From contig NZ_JAIVAH010000002.1 of NCBI RefSeq assembly GCF_020171745.1, forward strand, positions 102,383 through 166,382: a stretch of 64,000 nt of DNA. The letters run 5' to 3'. This DNA comes from Prescottella equi. GTDB taxonomy: Bacteria > Actinomycetota > Actinomycetes > Mycobacteriales > Mycobacteriaceae. Positions 8,557-17,667 of the stretch are shown here, piece after piece. Under the pieces are notes generated by a model. That model made no database searches. It was not told the DNA's origin and worked only from the letters and a program-made list of their open reading frames with translations. Within the stretch, counting starts at the first letter, position 1. Each line of letters begins with the position of its first letter. The position numbers and the translations under genes were made by a program.

Positions 8557-9189
8557 GTGCTCACCAACGCCGAACGAATTCTCACTCACACCGAGGACGC
8601 GATCCTCGAGGACGAGATGCTCGCCACCGCGCGCGACCGCGCCGTGGAACTCGGCGCTGCGCCCGTGCCCCCGCCCGTCGGTGCGGCCCTCGCGCTCTTC
8701 ACCAAGATGCTCGACGCGAAGACGGTTGTCGAGGTCGGGACGGGCGCCGGCGTGAGCGGACTGTGGCTGCTGAGGGGCATGCGCGAGGACGGCGTCCTCA
8801 CCACGATCGACAGTGAGCCCGAGCACCAGCGCGCCGCCAAGCAGACCTTCCGGGTCGCGGGCATCGCCCCGTCGCGCACCCGCCTGATCAACGGCCGCGC
8901 GCTCGACGTCCTGCCGCGGCTCGCGGATTCCGCGTACGACCTCGTGTTCGTGGACAACGCACCGGCGGATCACCCGCACTTCGTTCGCGAGGGCGTGCGC
9001 CTGCTGCGCCCGGGCGGCGTCATCGTGCTGCACAATGCGCTGCTCGGTGGCCGGGTGGCCGATCCCGGCCAGCGCGACGCTGCGACGATCGCGGTCCGCG
9101 AGGCTGCGCGCGCGATCGCGGACGACGAACGCCTCACCCGCGTGCTGTTCCCCATCGGCGACGGACTGCTCTGCGCCGCCCGCCTCTGA
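8557..9189 (+). CDS. SAM-dependent O-methyltransferase (Rv1220c-like)
   Basis: 210 residues from GTG 8557. The Rossmann fold shows [19 protein letters not shown] (SAM-binding motif I), TIDSEPEHQ, and the metal-ligand region [16 protein letters not shown]. It belongs to the class I cation-dependent O-methyltransferases (caffeoyl-CoA/catechol type). The substrate is unknown. It is divergent from sigE, as in M. tuberculosis. Confidence 0.88.
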   Translation: MLTNAERILTHTEDAILEDEMLATARDRAVELGAAPVPPPVGAALALFTKMLDAKTVVEVGTGAGVSGLWLLRGMREDGVLTTIDSEPEHQRAAKQTFRVAGIAPSRTRLINGRALDVLPRLADSAYDLVFVDNAPADHPHFVREGVRLLRPGGVIVLHNALLGGRVADPGQRDAATIAVREAARAIADDERLTRVLFPIGDGLLCAARL

Positions 9190-9210
9190 CTACTGGATCC
9201 GGACCGACTG

Positions 9211-10425
9211 CTAGATCCAGACGCCCTTTCCGATCGTCACGACGCCGCCGTTGCTGACGGCGAAACGCTGACGGTCGCGTTCGAGGTCGACGCCGATGAT
9301 CTCGCCCTCCCCCACGACGACGTTCTTGTCGAGGATGGCGCGACGCACCACGGCGCCCTTGCCGACCCGGACGCCCGGCATCAGGACGCTGCCCTCGACG
9401 GTGGCCCCGTCCTCGACCATCACGTTGGAACTGAGCACCGAGTTTCGGACCGTCGCCGCGGACAGGATCGAGCCGGCGCCCACGACGGATTCCTGAGCGA
9501 GTCCGCCCTTGACGAACTTGGCCGGCGCGAGGTTCTCGGCGCCGCCGCGGATGGGCCAGCGCCGGTTGTAGAGGTTGAACACCGGGTGTACCGACACCAG
9601 GTCCATGTGCGCTTCGTAGAACGCGTCTATGGTCCCGACGTCGCGCCAGTACCCGCGATCCCGGTCCGTCGCGCCCGGCACCACGTTGTTCTTGAAGTCG
9701 TAGACCGACGCCAGGCCGGCGTCGACGAGCGCGGGGATGATGTCGCCGCCCATGTCGTGGTCGGAGTCCGAGTTCTCGGAGTCGGCGCGGATCGCGTCGA
9801 CGAGAACCTTCGTGGTGAACACGTAGTTGCCCATCGACGCGAACGTGACGTTGGGGTCGTCCGGGGTGCCGGGCGGATGCGCGGGCTTCTCCAGGAACTG
9901 GGTGATGCGGCCGGACTCGTCGCTGTCGATGCAGCCGAACGCGTACGCCTCGCTGCGCGGCACCCGGATGCCGGCAACGGTGACGCCGGCACCGGAGTCG
10001 ATGTGGTGCTGAACCATCTGCTCGGGGTCCATCCGGTACACGTGGTCGGCACCGAACACGACGATGTACTCGGGGTCCTCGTCGTACACGAGGTTGAGTG
10101 ACTGGAAGATCGCGTCGGCGCTGCCGGTGTACCAGCGCGGCCCGAGTCGCTGCTGCGCCGGGACCGGGGTGATGTACTCGCCCGCGAACCCGGACAGCCG
10201 CCAGGTCTGCGAGATGTGCCGGTCCAGCGAGTGCGACTTGTACTGGGTGAGCACGCAGATCCGCAGGTAGCCGGCGTTGACGAGGTTACTGAGCACGAAG
10301 TCGATGAGCCGATACGCACCGCCGAACGGGACAGCGGGCTTGGCCCGGTCAGCCGTGAGCGGGTACAGGCGCTTACCCTCGCCACCGGCGAGCACGATCC
10401 CGAGCACATGGGGCTGACTCCTCAC
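9211..10425 (-). CDS. glgC: Glucose-1-phosphate adenylyltransferase
   Basis: 404 residues from GTG 10425, the same length as M. tuberculosis GlgC. The frame stays open upstream, but conserved sequence starts at [22 protein letters not shown]. The nucleotide-binding [20 protein letters not shown] loop, the glucose-1-phosphate site ([17 protein letters not shown] region) and a C-terminal left-handed beta-helix are all recognisable. It makes ADP-glucose for glycogen and maltose-1-phosphate synthesis. TAGGTT lies 7 nt before the start, consistent with a leaderless transcript. It is divergent from glgM. Confidence 0.95.
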   Translation of the reverse strand: MRSQPHVLGIVLAGGEGKRLYPLTADRAKPAVPFGGAYRLIDFVLSNLVNAGYLRICVLTQYKSHSLDRHISQTWRLSGFAGEYITPVPAQQRLGPRWYTGSADAIFQSLNLVYDEDPEYIVVFGADHVYRMDPEQMVQHHIDSGAGVTVAGIRVPRSEAYAFGCIDSDESGRITQFLEKPAHPPGTPDDPNVTFASMGNYVFTTKVLVDAIRADSENSDSDHDMGGDIIPALVDAGLASVYDFKNNVVPGATDRDRGYWRDVGTIDAFYEAHMDLVSVHPVFNLYNRRWPIRGGAENLAPAKFVKGGLAQESVVGAGSILSAATVRNSVLSSNVMVEDGATVEGSVLMPGVRVGKGAVVRRAILDKNVVVGEGEIIGVDLERDRQRFAVSNGGVVTIGKGVWI

Positions 10426-10432
10426 ACCAGTC

Positions 10433-10438
10433 AACCTA
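10433..10438 (-). promoter_or_regulatory. Candidate -10 hexamer TAGGTT for leaderless glgC
   Basis: On the minus strand TAGGTT lies 7 nt before the glgC GTG. The opposite-strand TACGTT for glgM is less than 90 bp away, so the two genes share one short divergent promoter region. Confidence 0.5.
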
Positions 10439-10514
10439 TCGGGCGGCCCCCGGCCGCCGCCAGCGTTGCAGGGAACACGCCCGGCGTCGCTGGCAGGAAA
10501 CGGGTTCCGGCGGT

Positions 10515-10520
10515 TACGTT
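10515..10520 (+). promoter_or_regulatory. Candidate -10 hexamer TACGTT for leaderless glgM
   Basis: TACGTT is 6 nt before the GTG at 10527. Confidence 0.45.
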
Positions 10521-10526
10521 TAGCCG

Positions 10527-11699
10527 GTGCGGGTGGCGATGATGACGAAGGAATACCCCCCTGAGATCTACGGCGGTGCGGGTGTCCACGTGACCGAACT
10601 GGTCTCGCACCTGCGCACGCTGTGCGACGTGGACGTCCACTGCATGGGTGCACCGCGCGACGGCGCCTTCGTCCACGGCCCGGACGCCGAGCTGTCCGCC
10701 GCCAATCCGGCCCTGCGCACCCTGTCGGCCGAACTGCGGATGGCGAACGCCGCGGGCGGCGCCGACGTCGCGCACTCGCACACGTGGTACGCCGGCCTCG
10801 CCGGGCACCTGGCGGGCTCTCTCTACGACATCCCGCACGTCGTCACGGCGCACTCTCTGGAGCCGCGACGGCCGTGGAAGGCCGAGCAACTGGGCGGCGG
10901 GTACCGGATCTCCTCGTGGTCCGAACGCAACGCGATGGAGCACGCCGACGCGATCATCGCGGTCAGCGCGGGCATGCGGGCCGACGTCCTCGACACGTAC
11001 CCGGCGATCGATCCAGCGCGAGTGCACGTGGTGCACAACGGGATCGACACGGGCGTCTGGTACCCCGGCCCGGCCGACCCCGGCGCCCCTTCGGTGCTCG
11101 CCGCGCACGGCATCGCCCCCGACCACCCGATCGCGGTCTTCGTCGGACGCATCACGCGGCAGAAGGGACTCGCGCACCTCGTCGCCGCCGCGCACCGGTT
11201 CGATCCGTCGATCCAGTTGGTGCTGTGCGCGGGCGCGCCGGACACCGCGGAACTCGCGGAGGAGACGGAGCGGGAGGTTGCCCGCCTCGCCTCGGCACGA
11301 CGCGGGGTGTTCTGGATCCGGGACATGCTGCCCGCCGCCCAGGTTCGCGAGATACTTTCCGCCGCGACGGTTTTCGTGTGCCCCTCGGTCTACGAGCCGC
11401 TGGGGATCGTGAATCTCGAGGCGATGGCTTGCGCGACGGCGGTGGTCGCCTCGGACGTCGGCGGCATCCCGGAGGTGGTGCAGGACGGGGTCACCGGCCG
11501 CCTGGTGCACTACAACTCGTACGAGGCCGAGGCCTATGAGCACGCGCTCGCCGACGCCGTCAACGCCGTGGCTGCGGACGCGGACGTCGCCGCGGCGATG
11601 GGCCGGGCGGGACGAGTACGCGCGACTGCGGAGTTCTCGTGGGCCCGGGTGGCGCAGCAGACGTTGGACGTCTACCGGGACGTGCTCGCGCGCCGGTAG
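10527..11699 (+). CDS. glgM: Alpha-maltose-1-phosphate synthase / glycogen synthase
   Basis: 390 residues, a GT4-family glycosyltransferase. The N-terminus [20 protein letters not shown] carries the nucleotide-sugar loop. [15 protein letters not shown] and [19 protein letters not shown] (the E-x7-E motif) are diagnostic. In mycobacteria this protein (Rv1212c) uses ADP-glucose from GlgC to make maltose-1-phosphate for the GlgE route; older annotations call it GlgA. Its last 28 nt overlap the opposite-strand rRNA methyltransferase gene. Confidence 0.93.
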   Translation: MRVAMMTKEYPPEIYGGAGVHVTELVSHLRTLCDVDVHCMGAPRDGAFVHGPDAELSAANPALRTLSAELRMANAAGGADVAHSHTWYAGLAGHLAGSLYDIPHVVTAHSLEPRRPWKAEQLGGGYRISSWSERNAMEHADAIIAVSAGMRADVLDTYPAIDPARVHVVHNGIDTGVWYPGPADPGAPSVLAAHGIAPDHPIAVFVGRITRQKGLAHLVAAAHRFDPSIQLVLCAGAPDTAELAEETEREVARLASARRGVFWIRDMLPAAQVREILSAATVFVCPSVYEPLGIVNLEAMACATAVVASDVGGIPEVVQDGVTGRLVHYNSYEAEAYEHALADAVNAVAADADVAAAMGRAGRVRATAEFSWARVAQQTLDVYRDVLARR

Positions 11700-12526
11700 G
11701 TGGAAACCACTACGGACGCGGTCACCGGGAACGGTTCGGGCAGTGCGGCGATCGCTTCCGCCCGGCGGGCGGGCGGCAGGTGCCGGGCGGACGGCCCCAT
11801 CCCGACGAGGTGGTCGACGTCGCGATGCGAGAGCGGCATGGAGATCTCCACGGGTGTGCGGTGGACCCGTTCGAAGTGCCCCGCCATCGTCTCGCCGAGG
11901 CGCTCGACCTTGCGGTCGTCGACCCGCACCATGCCGAGCAGGTCGACCAGCTCGTGCAGGTGCCGATCGGTGGGGGTGAGGACGACGAGGGTCCCGTCGT
12001 CGCCGAGAACCCGGTCGATCTCGGCGGCGTTGCGCGGCGCGAAGATCGACAGCACGTGGGTGAGGACGCCGTCCCGGACCGGCAGTTGCCGCCACACGTC
12101 GGCGACGACCGCGGCGGCACGCGGGTGGGACCGGGCCAGCCGACGCGCCGCCGGCTTGGAGACGTCCAGTCCGATGCCCTGTGCGGCCGGCGCCGCGTCG
12201 AGCACGCGGGCCAGATAGTGACCGGTTCCGGCGCCCACCTCGAGAATCCGGGGATCGACGCCGTCGGGGGTGGACTGCACGACCGCGTCGGCCACGGCAG
12301 TCATGAGCGGGTCGAAGTGACCGGCGTCGAGGAATTCGCAGCGGTCCGCGACCATCTCGGGGCTGTCACCGGTGAACTTGGTGGCCGCGCCGGTCAGCAG
12401 GGTCACGTAGCCCTGCCGAGCCACGTCGAAACTGTGCCCTCGCGGGCAGACCAGGGTTCGATCGACGGGATCGAGCCCGTCACCACACTGTGGGCACGCG
12501 AGAAGTGCGCTCACATCAGCCAGCAC
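11672..12526 (-). CDS. 23S rRNA (guanine-N1)-methyltransferase, RlmA family
   Basis: 284 residues. An N-terminal zinc ribbon (LLACPQCGDGL and LVCPRGHSFD) precedes a Rossmann domain with ILEVGAGTGHYLARVLDAAP, the layout of RlmA(I)/RlmA(II)/TlrB enzymes that methylate G745 or G748 of 23S rRNA. TlrB-type members give tylosin resistance, but this cannot be inferred here. The start may be GTG 12526 or the in-frame GTG 12514. It converges on, and overlaps, glgM. Confidence 0.88.
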   Translation of the reverse strand: MLADVSALLACPQCGDGLDPVDRTLVCPRGHSFDVARQGYVTLLTGAATKFTGDSPEMVADRCEFLDAGHFDPLMTAVADAVVQSTPDGVDPRILEVGAGTGHYLARVLDAAPAAQGIGLDVSKPAARRLARSHPRAAAVVADVWRQLPVRDGVLTHVLSIFAPRNAAEIDRVLGDDGTLVVLTPTDRHLHELVDLLGMVRVDDRKVERLGETMAGHFERVHRTPVEISMPLSHRDVDHLVGMGPSARHLPPARRAEAIAALPEPFPVTASVVVSTYRRASTSR

Positions 12527-12660
12527 CGGTACCGCCGTGCCCTTTCCGTGGGATCCGTCGTTCGAGTGGCCGCGCGGCGATCAGCACACAGGCATCGGCC
12601 GGGTTGCCTCACACAAATCGTGAGCCGACCCGGCCGAGACACCGCGGAGGGATGCACCGA

Positions 12661-12828
12661 TCAGCTGGTGACACCCTTGAGTTCGTCCCCCAGCGCCGCA
12701 GCCTCTTCCGGGGTGAGTTCGACGACCAGACGTCCACCGCCCTCGAGTGGAACCCTCATGACGATTCCTCGTCCCTCTTTGGTTGCCTCGAGGGGACCGT
12801 CCCCGGTCCGGGGCTTCATGGCCGCCAT
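12661..12828 (-). CDS. DUF3117 small conserved protein (Rv1211-like)
   Basis: 55 residues: MAAMKPRTGDGPLEATKEGR then GIVMRVPLEGGGRLVVELTP and EEAAALGDELKGVTS. This is the highly conserved DUF3117 found next to tagA in mycobacteria. GGAGGGAGCAGAGG precedes the ATG. Its function is unknown. Confidence 0.92.
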   Translation of the reverse strand: MAAMKPRTGDGPLEATKEGRGIVMRVPLEGGGRLVVELTPEEAAALGDELKGVTS

Positions 12829-12978
12829 CCTCTGCTCCCTCCAAATCTGCGCTGGACTCCGCTAGCGCCTCGGGTTACCGTTTGCCCCGCCAGCTCTTAG
12901 CGAGGCTCGTAGTCCATTCTTCCTTATCGAGCGGGTTGCCGGGTAGCTGAGGCGGAAAACCACTCGAATCCGGCGTCG

Positions 12979-13551
12979 TCAGCGACCCGGTTCGACCCAG
13001 CACGACGCCAGGTGATCGTCGACCATCCCGGTGGCCTGCATGAGCGCATATGCCGTGGTAGGACCCACGAAACGGAACCCTCGACGCTTCAGTTCCTTCG
13101 CCATCGCCGTGGACTCGGGTGTGACCGCCGGAACGTCGTCGACTCGGTCCAAGCGCCTGGCGCGCCGCGGCGGCGCGAAAGACCAGAGCAGCGTGTCGAG
13201 GTCCGTCCCGGACAGGTCGAGTACGGCGCGGGCGTTCCCGATCACCGCCTCGATCTTCGCGCGGTTGCGGACGATCCCGGCGTCATCCAACAACCGTTCG
13301 ACGTCGGCGTCGGTGTAGGCGGCCACCCTCTCGGGGTCGAACCCCTCGAAGGCCTTTCGGAACGCTTCTCGCTTGCGCAGGATCGTGATCCACGACAACC
13401 CCGACTGGAACGCCTCGAGGCACAGGCGCTCGAACAGTTCGTCGCGGCCGTGCAGCGGCTGCCCCCACTCGAGGTCGTGGTAGTCCGTGTAGAGCCGCGA
13501 GCCGTCGGAGTCGACCGCCCACGGGCAGCGCGTCCGGTCGTCGGGCATCAT
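12979..13551 (-). CDS. tagA: DNA-3-methyladenine glycosylase I
   Basis: 190 residues. CPWAVDSDGSRLYTDYHDLE matches the N-terminal signature of TAG, including the zinc ligands Cys and His. HLASCW near the C-terminus supplies the second His/Cys pair. The enzyme removes 3-methyladenine from alkylated DNA. Its ATGATG start overlaps the end of the upstream DivIVA-like gene by 4 nt. The order matches Rv1209-Rv1211. Confidence 0.94.
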   Translation of the reverse strand: MMPDDRTRCPWAVDSDGSRLYTDYHDLEWGQPLHGRDELFERLCLEAFQSGLSWITILRKREAFRKAFEGFDPERVAAYTDADVERLLDDAGIVRNRAKIEAVIGNARAVLDLSGTDLDTLLWSFAPPRRARRLDRVDDVPAVTPESTAMAKELKRRGFRFVGPTTAYALMQATGMVDDHLASCWVEPGR

Positions 13552-13877
13552 CGTGACGCCTCCGAATCCCCGGGTGCGCCGGCGGCGCCGGCGCCCGCAT
13601 CACGGACCGCCAATTGCGCTCGCAGCGAGTCGATTTCGCGCCCGAGCCGGTCGAGCGCCCAGTCGACCTCGCTGGCCTTGTAGCCGCGCAACGTCTGCTG
13701 GAACCGCAACGCCTTGACGTCCGCTCCGGTGACGTCCTCGGCAGGTAACTCCGTCGCGGTGGTTCCCGGCGGCAGCGGCGGCAATTCCTCGGAACGACCG
13801 AACACGGCGCTCGCGCCGAGGAACAGCAGGCCACCGACGAGCACCATGACCAACAGGTAGATCAGGACCGTCAGCAT
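13548..13877 (-). CDS. DivIVA-domain small membrane protein (Rv1209-like)
   Basis: 109 residues. One N-terminal transmembrane helix (LIYLLVMVLVGGLLFLGAS) is followed by a short linker and the DivIVA-like motif FQQTLRGYKASEVDWALDRL, then a coiled coil. Such proteins may bind negatively curved membrane or polar growth factors; a role in cell-pole or envelope organisation is inference. It is probably co-transcribed with tagA. Confidence 0.85.
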   Translation of the reverse strand: MLTVLIYLLVMVLVGGLLFLGASAVFGRSEELPPLPPGTTATELPAEDVTGADVKALRFQQTLRGYKASEVDWALDRLGREIDSLRAQLAVRDAGAGAAGAPGDSEASR

Positions 13878-13926
13878 GCCCCGATCCTGTCACGAACCTC
13901 CGACAGCGGCCGTCAGGAGTGAGCGG

Positions 13927-14850
13927 TCAGGGCCGGACGGTGTTCATCGGCGGCCGGTCCGCCAGCGAGACGTCGGTGTGCGCGGGCACGAACGAGTCGC
14001 CGTCCACCAGGAACTGGGTCAGTCCGGCACCGGTGTCGTCGACGCCGCAGCGCCGCAGCATCGTGCCGATGATCTGCCGGCTCATCACCCCGAGTTCGGA
14101 CAGCGGCCGGTTGCGGTGCTTGCGCACGCCGAGGTTGACCTGGCCGATCGCCCCGAGGCCGAGTCGGTCGTAGGTGTCGAGCAGCAGTCCGATCTCGACG
14201 CCGTAGCCGGGCGCGAACGGCACCGACGACAGCAGTTCCCGGGTGCCGGCGTACTCGCCGCCGAGCGGCTGCAGGACGCAGGTCAGTTCGGGGCGCAATG
14301 CCGCCAGCATGGGCCGCGCCACCAGTTCGGTGACGCGTCCGCCGCCGTTGGCGTCCTCGGTCCCGCTGACCCGCAGCGGCCGCCGGTAGTAGCCCTTGAC
14401 CAGGTGGATGCCGTCGACCGTGAGCAGCGGACCCAGCAGCTTGGGCACGAACGCGGGATCGGGTTCGACGAGGTCGGAGTCGACGAACGCGATCAGGTCT
14501 CCGGTGCTCGCGGCGATCGACCGCCACAGCACCTCCCCCTTGCCGGCGACCGGGGACAGCCCGGGCACGGCGTCCTCGCGGCTGATCACGGTGGCACCTG
14601 CCGCGGCGGCGCGCTCGGCCGTCGCGTCGCACGAGCCGGAATCGAGCACGATCAGCTCGTCGACCAGTCCGCCCAGCAGCGGGTGGATGGTGTCGACGAC
14701 ACCGGCAACCGTCTTCTCCTCGTTGAGCGCGGGCAGCACCACCGAGACGGTGCGGCCGGCCTTCGCGCGCTCGAGTTCGGCGATGCTCCAGTCGGGGTGA
14801 TCCCAACTGTTCGCGTCCGTCCAGGTGCGTGACGCTTCGGTGATGCTCAT
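13927..14850 (-). CDS. gpgS: Glucosyl-3-phosphoglycerate synthase
   Basis: 307 residues from ATG 14850, a GT81 (GT2-like) glycosyltransferase. TVSVVLPALNEEKTVAGVV is the nucleotide-sugar domain and IAFVDSDLVEPDP carries the metal-binding DSD. LGGEYAGTRELLSSVPFAPG binds the acceptor. It transfers glucose to 3-phosphoglycerate, the first step to glucosylglycerate and methylglucose lipopolysaccharides. The ATGA overlap with folP2 indicates translational coupling. Ortholog of Rv1208. Confidence 0.94.
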   Translation of the reverse strand: MSITEASRTWTDANSWDHPDWSIAELERAKAGRTVSVVLPALNEEKTVAGVVDTIHPLLGGLVDELIVLDSGSCDATAERAAAAGATVISREDAVPGLSPVAGKGEVLWRSIAASTGDLIAFVDSDLVEPDPAFVPKLLGPLLTVDGIHLVKGYYRRPLRVSGTEDANGGGRVTELVARPMLAALRPELTCVLQPLGGEYAGTRELLSSVPFAPGYGVEIGLLLDTYDRLGLGAIGQVNLGVRKHRNRPLSELGVMSRQIIGTMLRRCGVDDTGAGLTQFLVDGDSFVPAHTDVSLADRPPMNTVRP

Positions 14851-15773
14851 GCCAACCCCCGTACGGTGCGGACGGGCTGCCGTGTGCCCATGATCGCGGC
14901 GACCATGTCGACCACCCGACGGGTCGAGGCAACCTCGTGGACGCGGAACACGCGGGCGCCCCCGGCTGCCGCTAGTGCGGTAGCCGCCAGAGTGCCCTCC
15001 AACCTGTCGGCCAGTTCCACACCTAGAGTCTCCCCGACGAAATCCTTGTTGCTCAGGGCCATCAGCACAGGCCACCCGGTGTTAACGAGATCTTCCACAC
15101 GGCGCAACAATTCGAGCCCGTGGAAGGTGTTCTTCCCGAAATCGTGGGTCGGATCGACCAGGATCGAGTCGGGCTTCACCCCCAGAGCGGTCGCGTGCTC
15201 GGCCGCCCGCATCACCTCGTCGACCACGTCGGCGACCACGTCGGCGTACCGGACCCGGTGCGGCCGCGTGCGCGGCACCGCTCCGCCGGTGTGCGAGCAG
15301 ACGATCCCGGCGCCCAGTTCCGCGGCGACCTCCACCAGACCCGGATCGGCACCCGCCCAGGTGTCGTTGATCAGGTCGGCGCCCTCACCGCACGCGAGCC
15401 TCGCGACCTCGCTGCGCCACGTGTCGACACTGATGATGACGTCCGGGTACCGCGCCCGGATCGCCTCCACGAACGGAACCACCCGACGGGTCTCCTCGGC
15501 GGCGTCCACCAGCGTGCCCGGTCCCGCCTTCACCCCACCGATGTCGACGACATCGGCGCCCTCGGCGACCGCCCGGTCGACGGCCGCCATCGCTGCCTCG
15601 TCGGAGAAGGTCGCACCCTGGTCGTAGAAGGAGTCGGGGGTGCGGTTGACGATCGCCATCACGAGCGCACGATCGGTCGCGACGGGCCTGCCGCACAACG
15701 TGGGCAGGACGTGACCGGGTGCCCAGGGGGCCGAGGTCACCGAATCGTTGTCGGAGGCGGGGCGCGGTGCCAT
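14847..15773 (-). CDS. folP2: Dihydropteroate synthase homologue FolP2
   Basis: 308 residues from ATG 15773. LVMAIVNRTPDSFYDQG, ADVVDIGGVKAGPG, IISVDTWRSEVARLA, LINDTWAG and RVFRVHEVASTR follow the TIM-barrel plan of DHPS. The pABA loop that reads GGESTRPG in active enzymes is GGVKAGPG here, and the mycobacterial FolP2 (Rv1207) is reported to lack DHPS activity. Coupled to gpgS, so a role in methylglucose lipopolysaccharide or related metabolism is possible but unproved. Confidence 0.88.
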   Translation of the reverse strand: MAPRPASDNDSVTSAPWAPGHVLPTLCGRPVATDRALVMAIVNRTPDSFYDQGATFSDEAAMAAVDRAVAEGADVVDIGGVKAGPGTLVDAAEETRRVVPFVEAIRARYPDVIISVDTWRSEVARLACGEGADLINDTWAGADPGLVEVAAELGAGIVCSHTGGAVPRTRPHRVRYADVVADVVDEVMRAAEHATALGVKPDSILVDPTHDFGKNTFHGLELLRRVEDLVNTGWPVLMALSNKDFVGETLGVELADRLEGTLAATALAAAGGARVFRVHEVASTRRVVDMVAAIMGTRQPVRTVRGLA

Positions 15774-15802
15774 GCCCCCATGTTCGCATGACCGACGTCT
15801 CA

Positions 15803-17578
15803 CTACGCTCCGGGAGCAGTCCCGTCGGCCACCGCGCGCGCGTAGCCGTCGTAGGCGGGCAGGTACCCGTCCCCGCGGCCGGCCAGCACGTACAGCCGGT
15901 CGACGTCGGAGGAGTAGGCCTCCTCCCGCAGTTCCACCTTGCGACTCTTGAACGTCGAGGTCGTCTCGAGCGAGTCGACGACCCGCACGAACAGCGGTAC
16001 CGCGTACGACGGCAGCCTGCCGAACAGGTCCGCGGCCAGCTGAGCGCCGTCGAACTCGTGGCCCTCGCGAACCGTCACCGCAGCCATTCCGGCCTTGCCG
16101 TCGGCGCCCGGAACGGCGACGCCGTAGACCACCGACTGCTCGATCGCCGGGTGCGCCGACATCGCGCCCTCGACCTCGGTGGTCGCGACGTTCTCCCCCT
16201 TCCACCGGAAGGTGTCGCCCAACCGGTCGACGAACGCGACGTGCATGTAGCCCTGGTCCCGGACGAGGTCACCGGTGTCGAACCAGCAGTCGCCGTCCTT
16301 GAAAGCGTCTCGGACGAGCTTGCTTTCGCTGGCCTCGGGATCGGTGTAACCGTCGAACGGCGCCCGGTCGGTGACCTTGGACAGCAGCAGACCCACCCCG
16401 CCGACACCCACCCGGCGCAGCCGCCCGTCCGCCGCACGACGAGCCCGTCCGGTGTCGGGGTCGTACTCGACCACCGCGTACGGCAGCGGACACACGCCGG
16501 CGGTGCGCTCGACACCCAGCGCGTTGACGAACGCGATGTTGCACTCGCTGGCCCCGTAGAACTCGGCCACGCGGTCGATCCCGAAGCGCTCGGTGAACTC
16601 GGTCCAGATCTCCGGCCGCAGACCGTTTCCGACCATGAGCCGAATCCCGTTGTCGCGGTCCGACGGTCGCGCGGGCTGATTGAGCAGGTAGCGGCACACC
16701 TCGCCGATGTAGACGAAGGCGGTGGCACCGTTGAGCTTCGCGTCGTCCCAGAATCGCGACGCCGAGAAGCTGCGGGCGATCGCGAAGGTGGCCCCGGACG
16801 AGAGTACCGACGACAGCGAGACCGTCAGCGCGTTGTTGTGGTAGAGCGGCAGCGCGCAGTACAGGGTGTCGTTGCGGCGCAGCCGAACTCCCATCGCGCC
16901 GAGCCCGGACATGCTCTTGAGCCAGCGGAAGTGGCTCATCAGGCTCGCTTTGGGCAGCCCGGTTGTGCCGGACGTGAAGATGTAGAACGCCCGCTCCTTG
17001 GCCTGAATGCGCTCGCACACAGCCGGATTCGACGCGCTTGCACCCTCGGCGAGCTCGTCCAGCTTGCTTCCGGACAGCACGGTATCCGCGTGCGGCGCGC
17101 CGGGCAGCGACGCGATCGCCTCGTCGCACTCCTCCCCCACCACCAGGACGCGACTGCCGAGCAGTGACAGGCTGTGCGCGAGCACGTCGCCGCGCTGATT
17201 GTGGTTGAGCATGCCGGCGACGGCACCGAGTTTGACGGTCGCCAGCGTCAGCAACAGCGACTCCGGACGGTTCTTCATGAGGATCCCGACCACGTCGCCG
17301 CGCCGGACTCCCTGCTGGGCGAGCACGTCGGCGTACCGGTTCACCCGCGCGTTCGCTTCCCCGTAGCCGATCGAGGCTCCGTCGAACCGGATGAACGGCC
17401 GGTCCGGCTGCCGCCGTGCCAGTTCCTGGAAGACGCGGCCAATGGACTCGCGCGCCTCGGGCTTCCGGGCGAGGCCGAGCGCCCCGCGGGCCAGGCCCGG
17501 AATCTCCGTCGCCATGCGCGGCAGTTGCAGCGCCAACTGCACCAGACCGATCGTCGAAGCAGCGGCGTCAGAACTCAT
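15803..17578 (-). CDS. fadD6: FadD6-like long-chain acyl-CoA synthetase
   Basis: 591 residues. ATG 17578 (MSSDAAAS) is preferred to ATG 17584 because AAGGA lies 5-6 nt before it. The AMP-binding motif is FYIFTSGTTGLPKASLMSH; WFDTGDLVRDQGYMHVAFVD and RLGDTFRWKGENVATTEVE are the later motifs of FATP-type very-long-chain acyl-CoA synthetases. It activates fatty acids to acyl-CoA at the membrane. Ortholog position Rv1206. A palindrome resembling a TetR operator lies 34-47 nt upstream. Confidence 0.92.
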   Translation of the reverse strand: MSSDAAASTIGLVQLALQLPRMATEIPGLARGALGLARKPEARESIGRVFQELARRQPDRPFIRFDGASIGYGEANARVNRYADVLAQQGVRRGDVVGILMKNRPESLLLTLATVKLGAVAGMLNHNQRGDVLAHSLSLLGSRVLVVGEECDEAIASLPGAPHADTVLSGSKLDELAEGASASNPAVCERIQAKERAFYIFTSGTTGLPKASLMSHFRWLKSMSGLGAMGVRLRRNDTLYCALPLYHNNALTVSLSSVLSSGATFAIARSFSASRFWDDAKLNGATAFVYIGEVCRYLLNQPARPSDRDNGIRLMVGNGLRPEIWTEFTERFGIDRVAEFYGASECNIAFVNALGVERTAGVCPLPYAVVEYDPDTGRARRAADGRLRRVGVGGVGLLLSKVTDRAPFDGYTDPEASESKLVRDAFKDGDCWFDTGDLVRDQGYMHVAFVDRLGDTFRWKGENVATTEVEGAMSAHPAIEQSVVYGVAVPGADGKAGMAAVTVREGHEFDGAQLAADLFGRLPSYAVPLFVRVVDSLETTSTFKSRKVELREEAYSSDVDRLYVLAGRGDGYLPAYDGYARAVADGTAPGA

Positions 17579-17595
17579 CGGCATCCTTGTCGGGA

Positions 17596-17643
17596 GGGGA
17601 CGGGTCGTTTCTTACTCCACAGTAACCTTTGCGACCCGTCCCC
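17596..17643. promoter_or_regulatory. Nested palindromes upstream of fadD6
   Basis: 12-bp arms (17596-17607 and 17632-17643) enclose a second palindrome, TTACTCCACAGTAA at 17612-17625. The outer repeat could be a terminator for the LOG genes. The inner one looks like a TetR-type operator controlling fadD6. Confidence 0.55.
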
Positions 17644-17667
17644 GGAACCCCTAGAGCGGAACCGCTT

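Noticed and set aside
11639..12865. 408-residue plus-strand ORF downstream of glgM
   Set aside because: Antisense to the RlmA-type methyltransferase and the DUF3117 gene, both supported by motifs.
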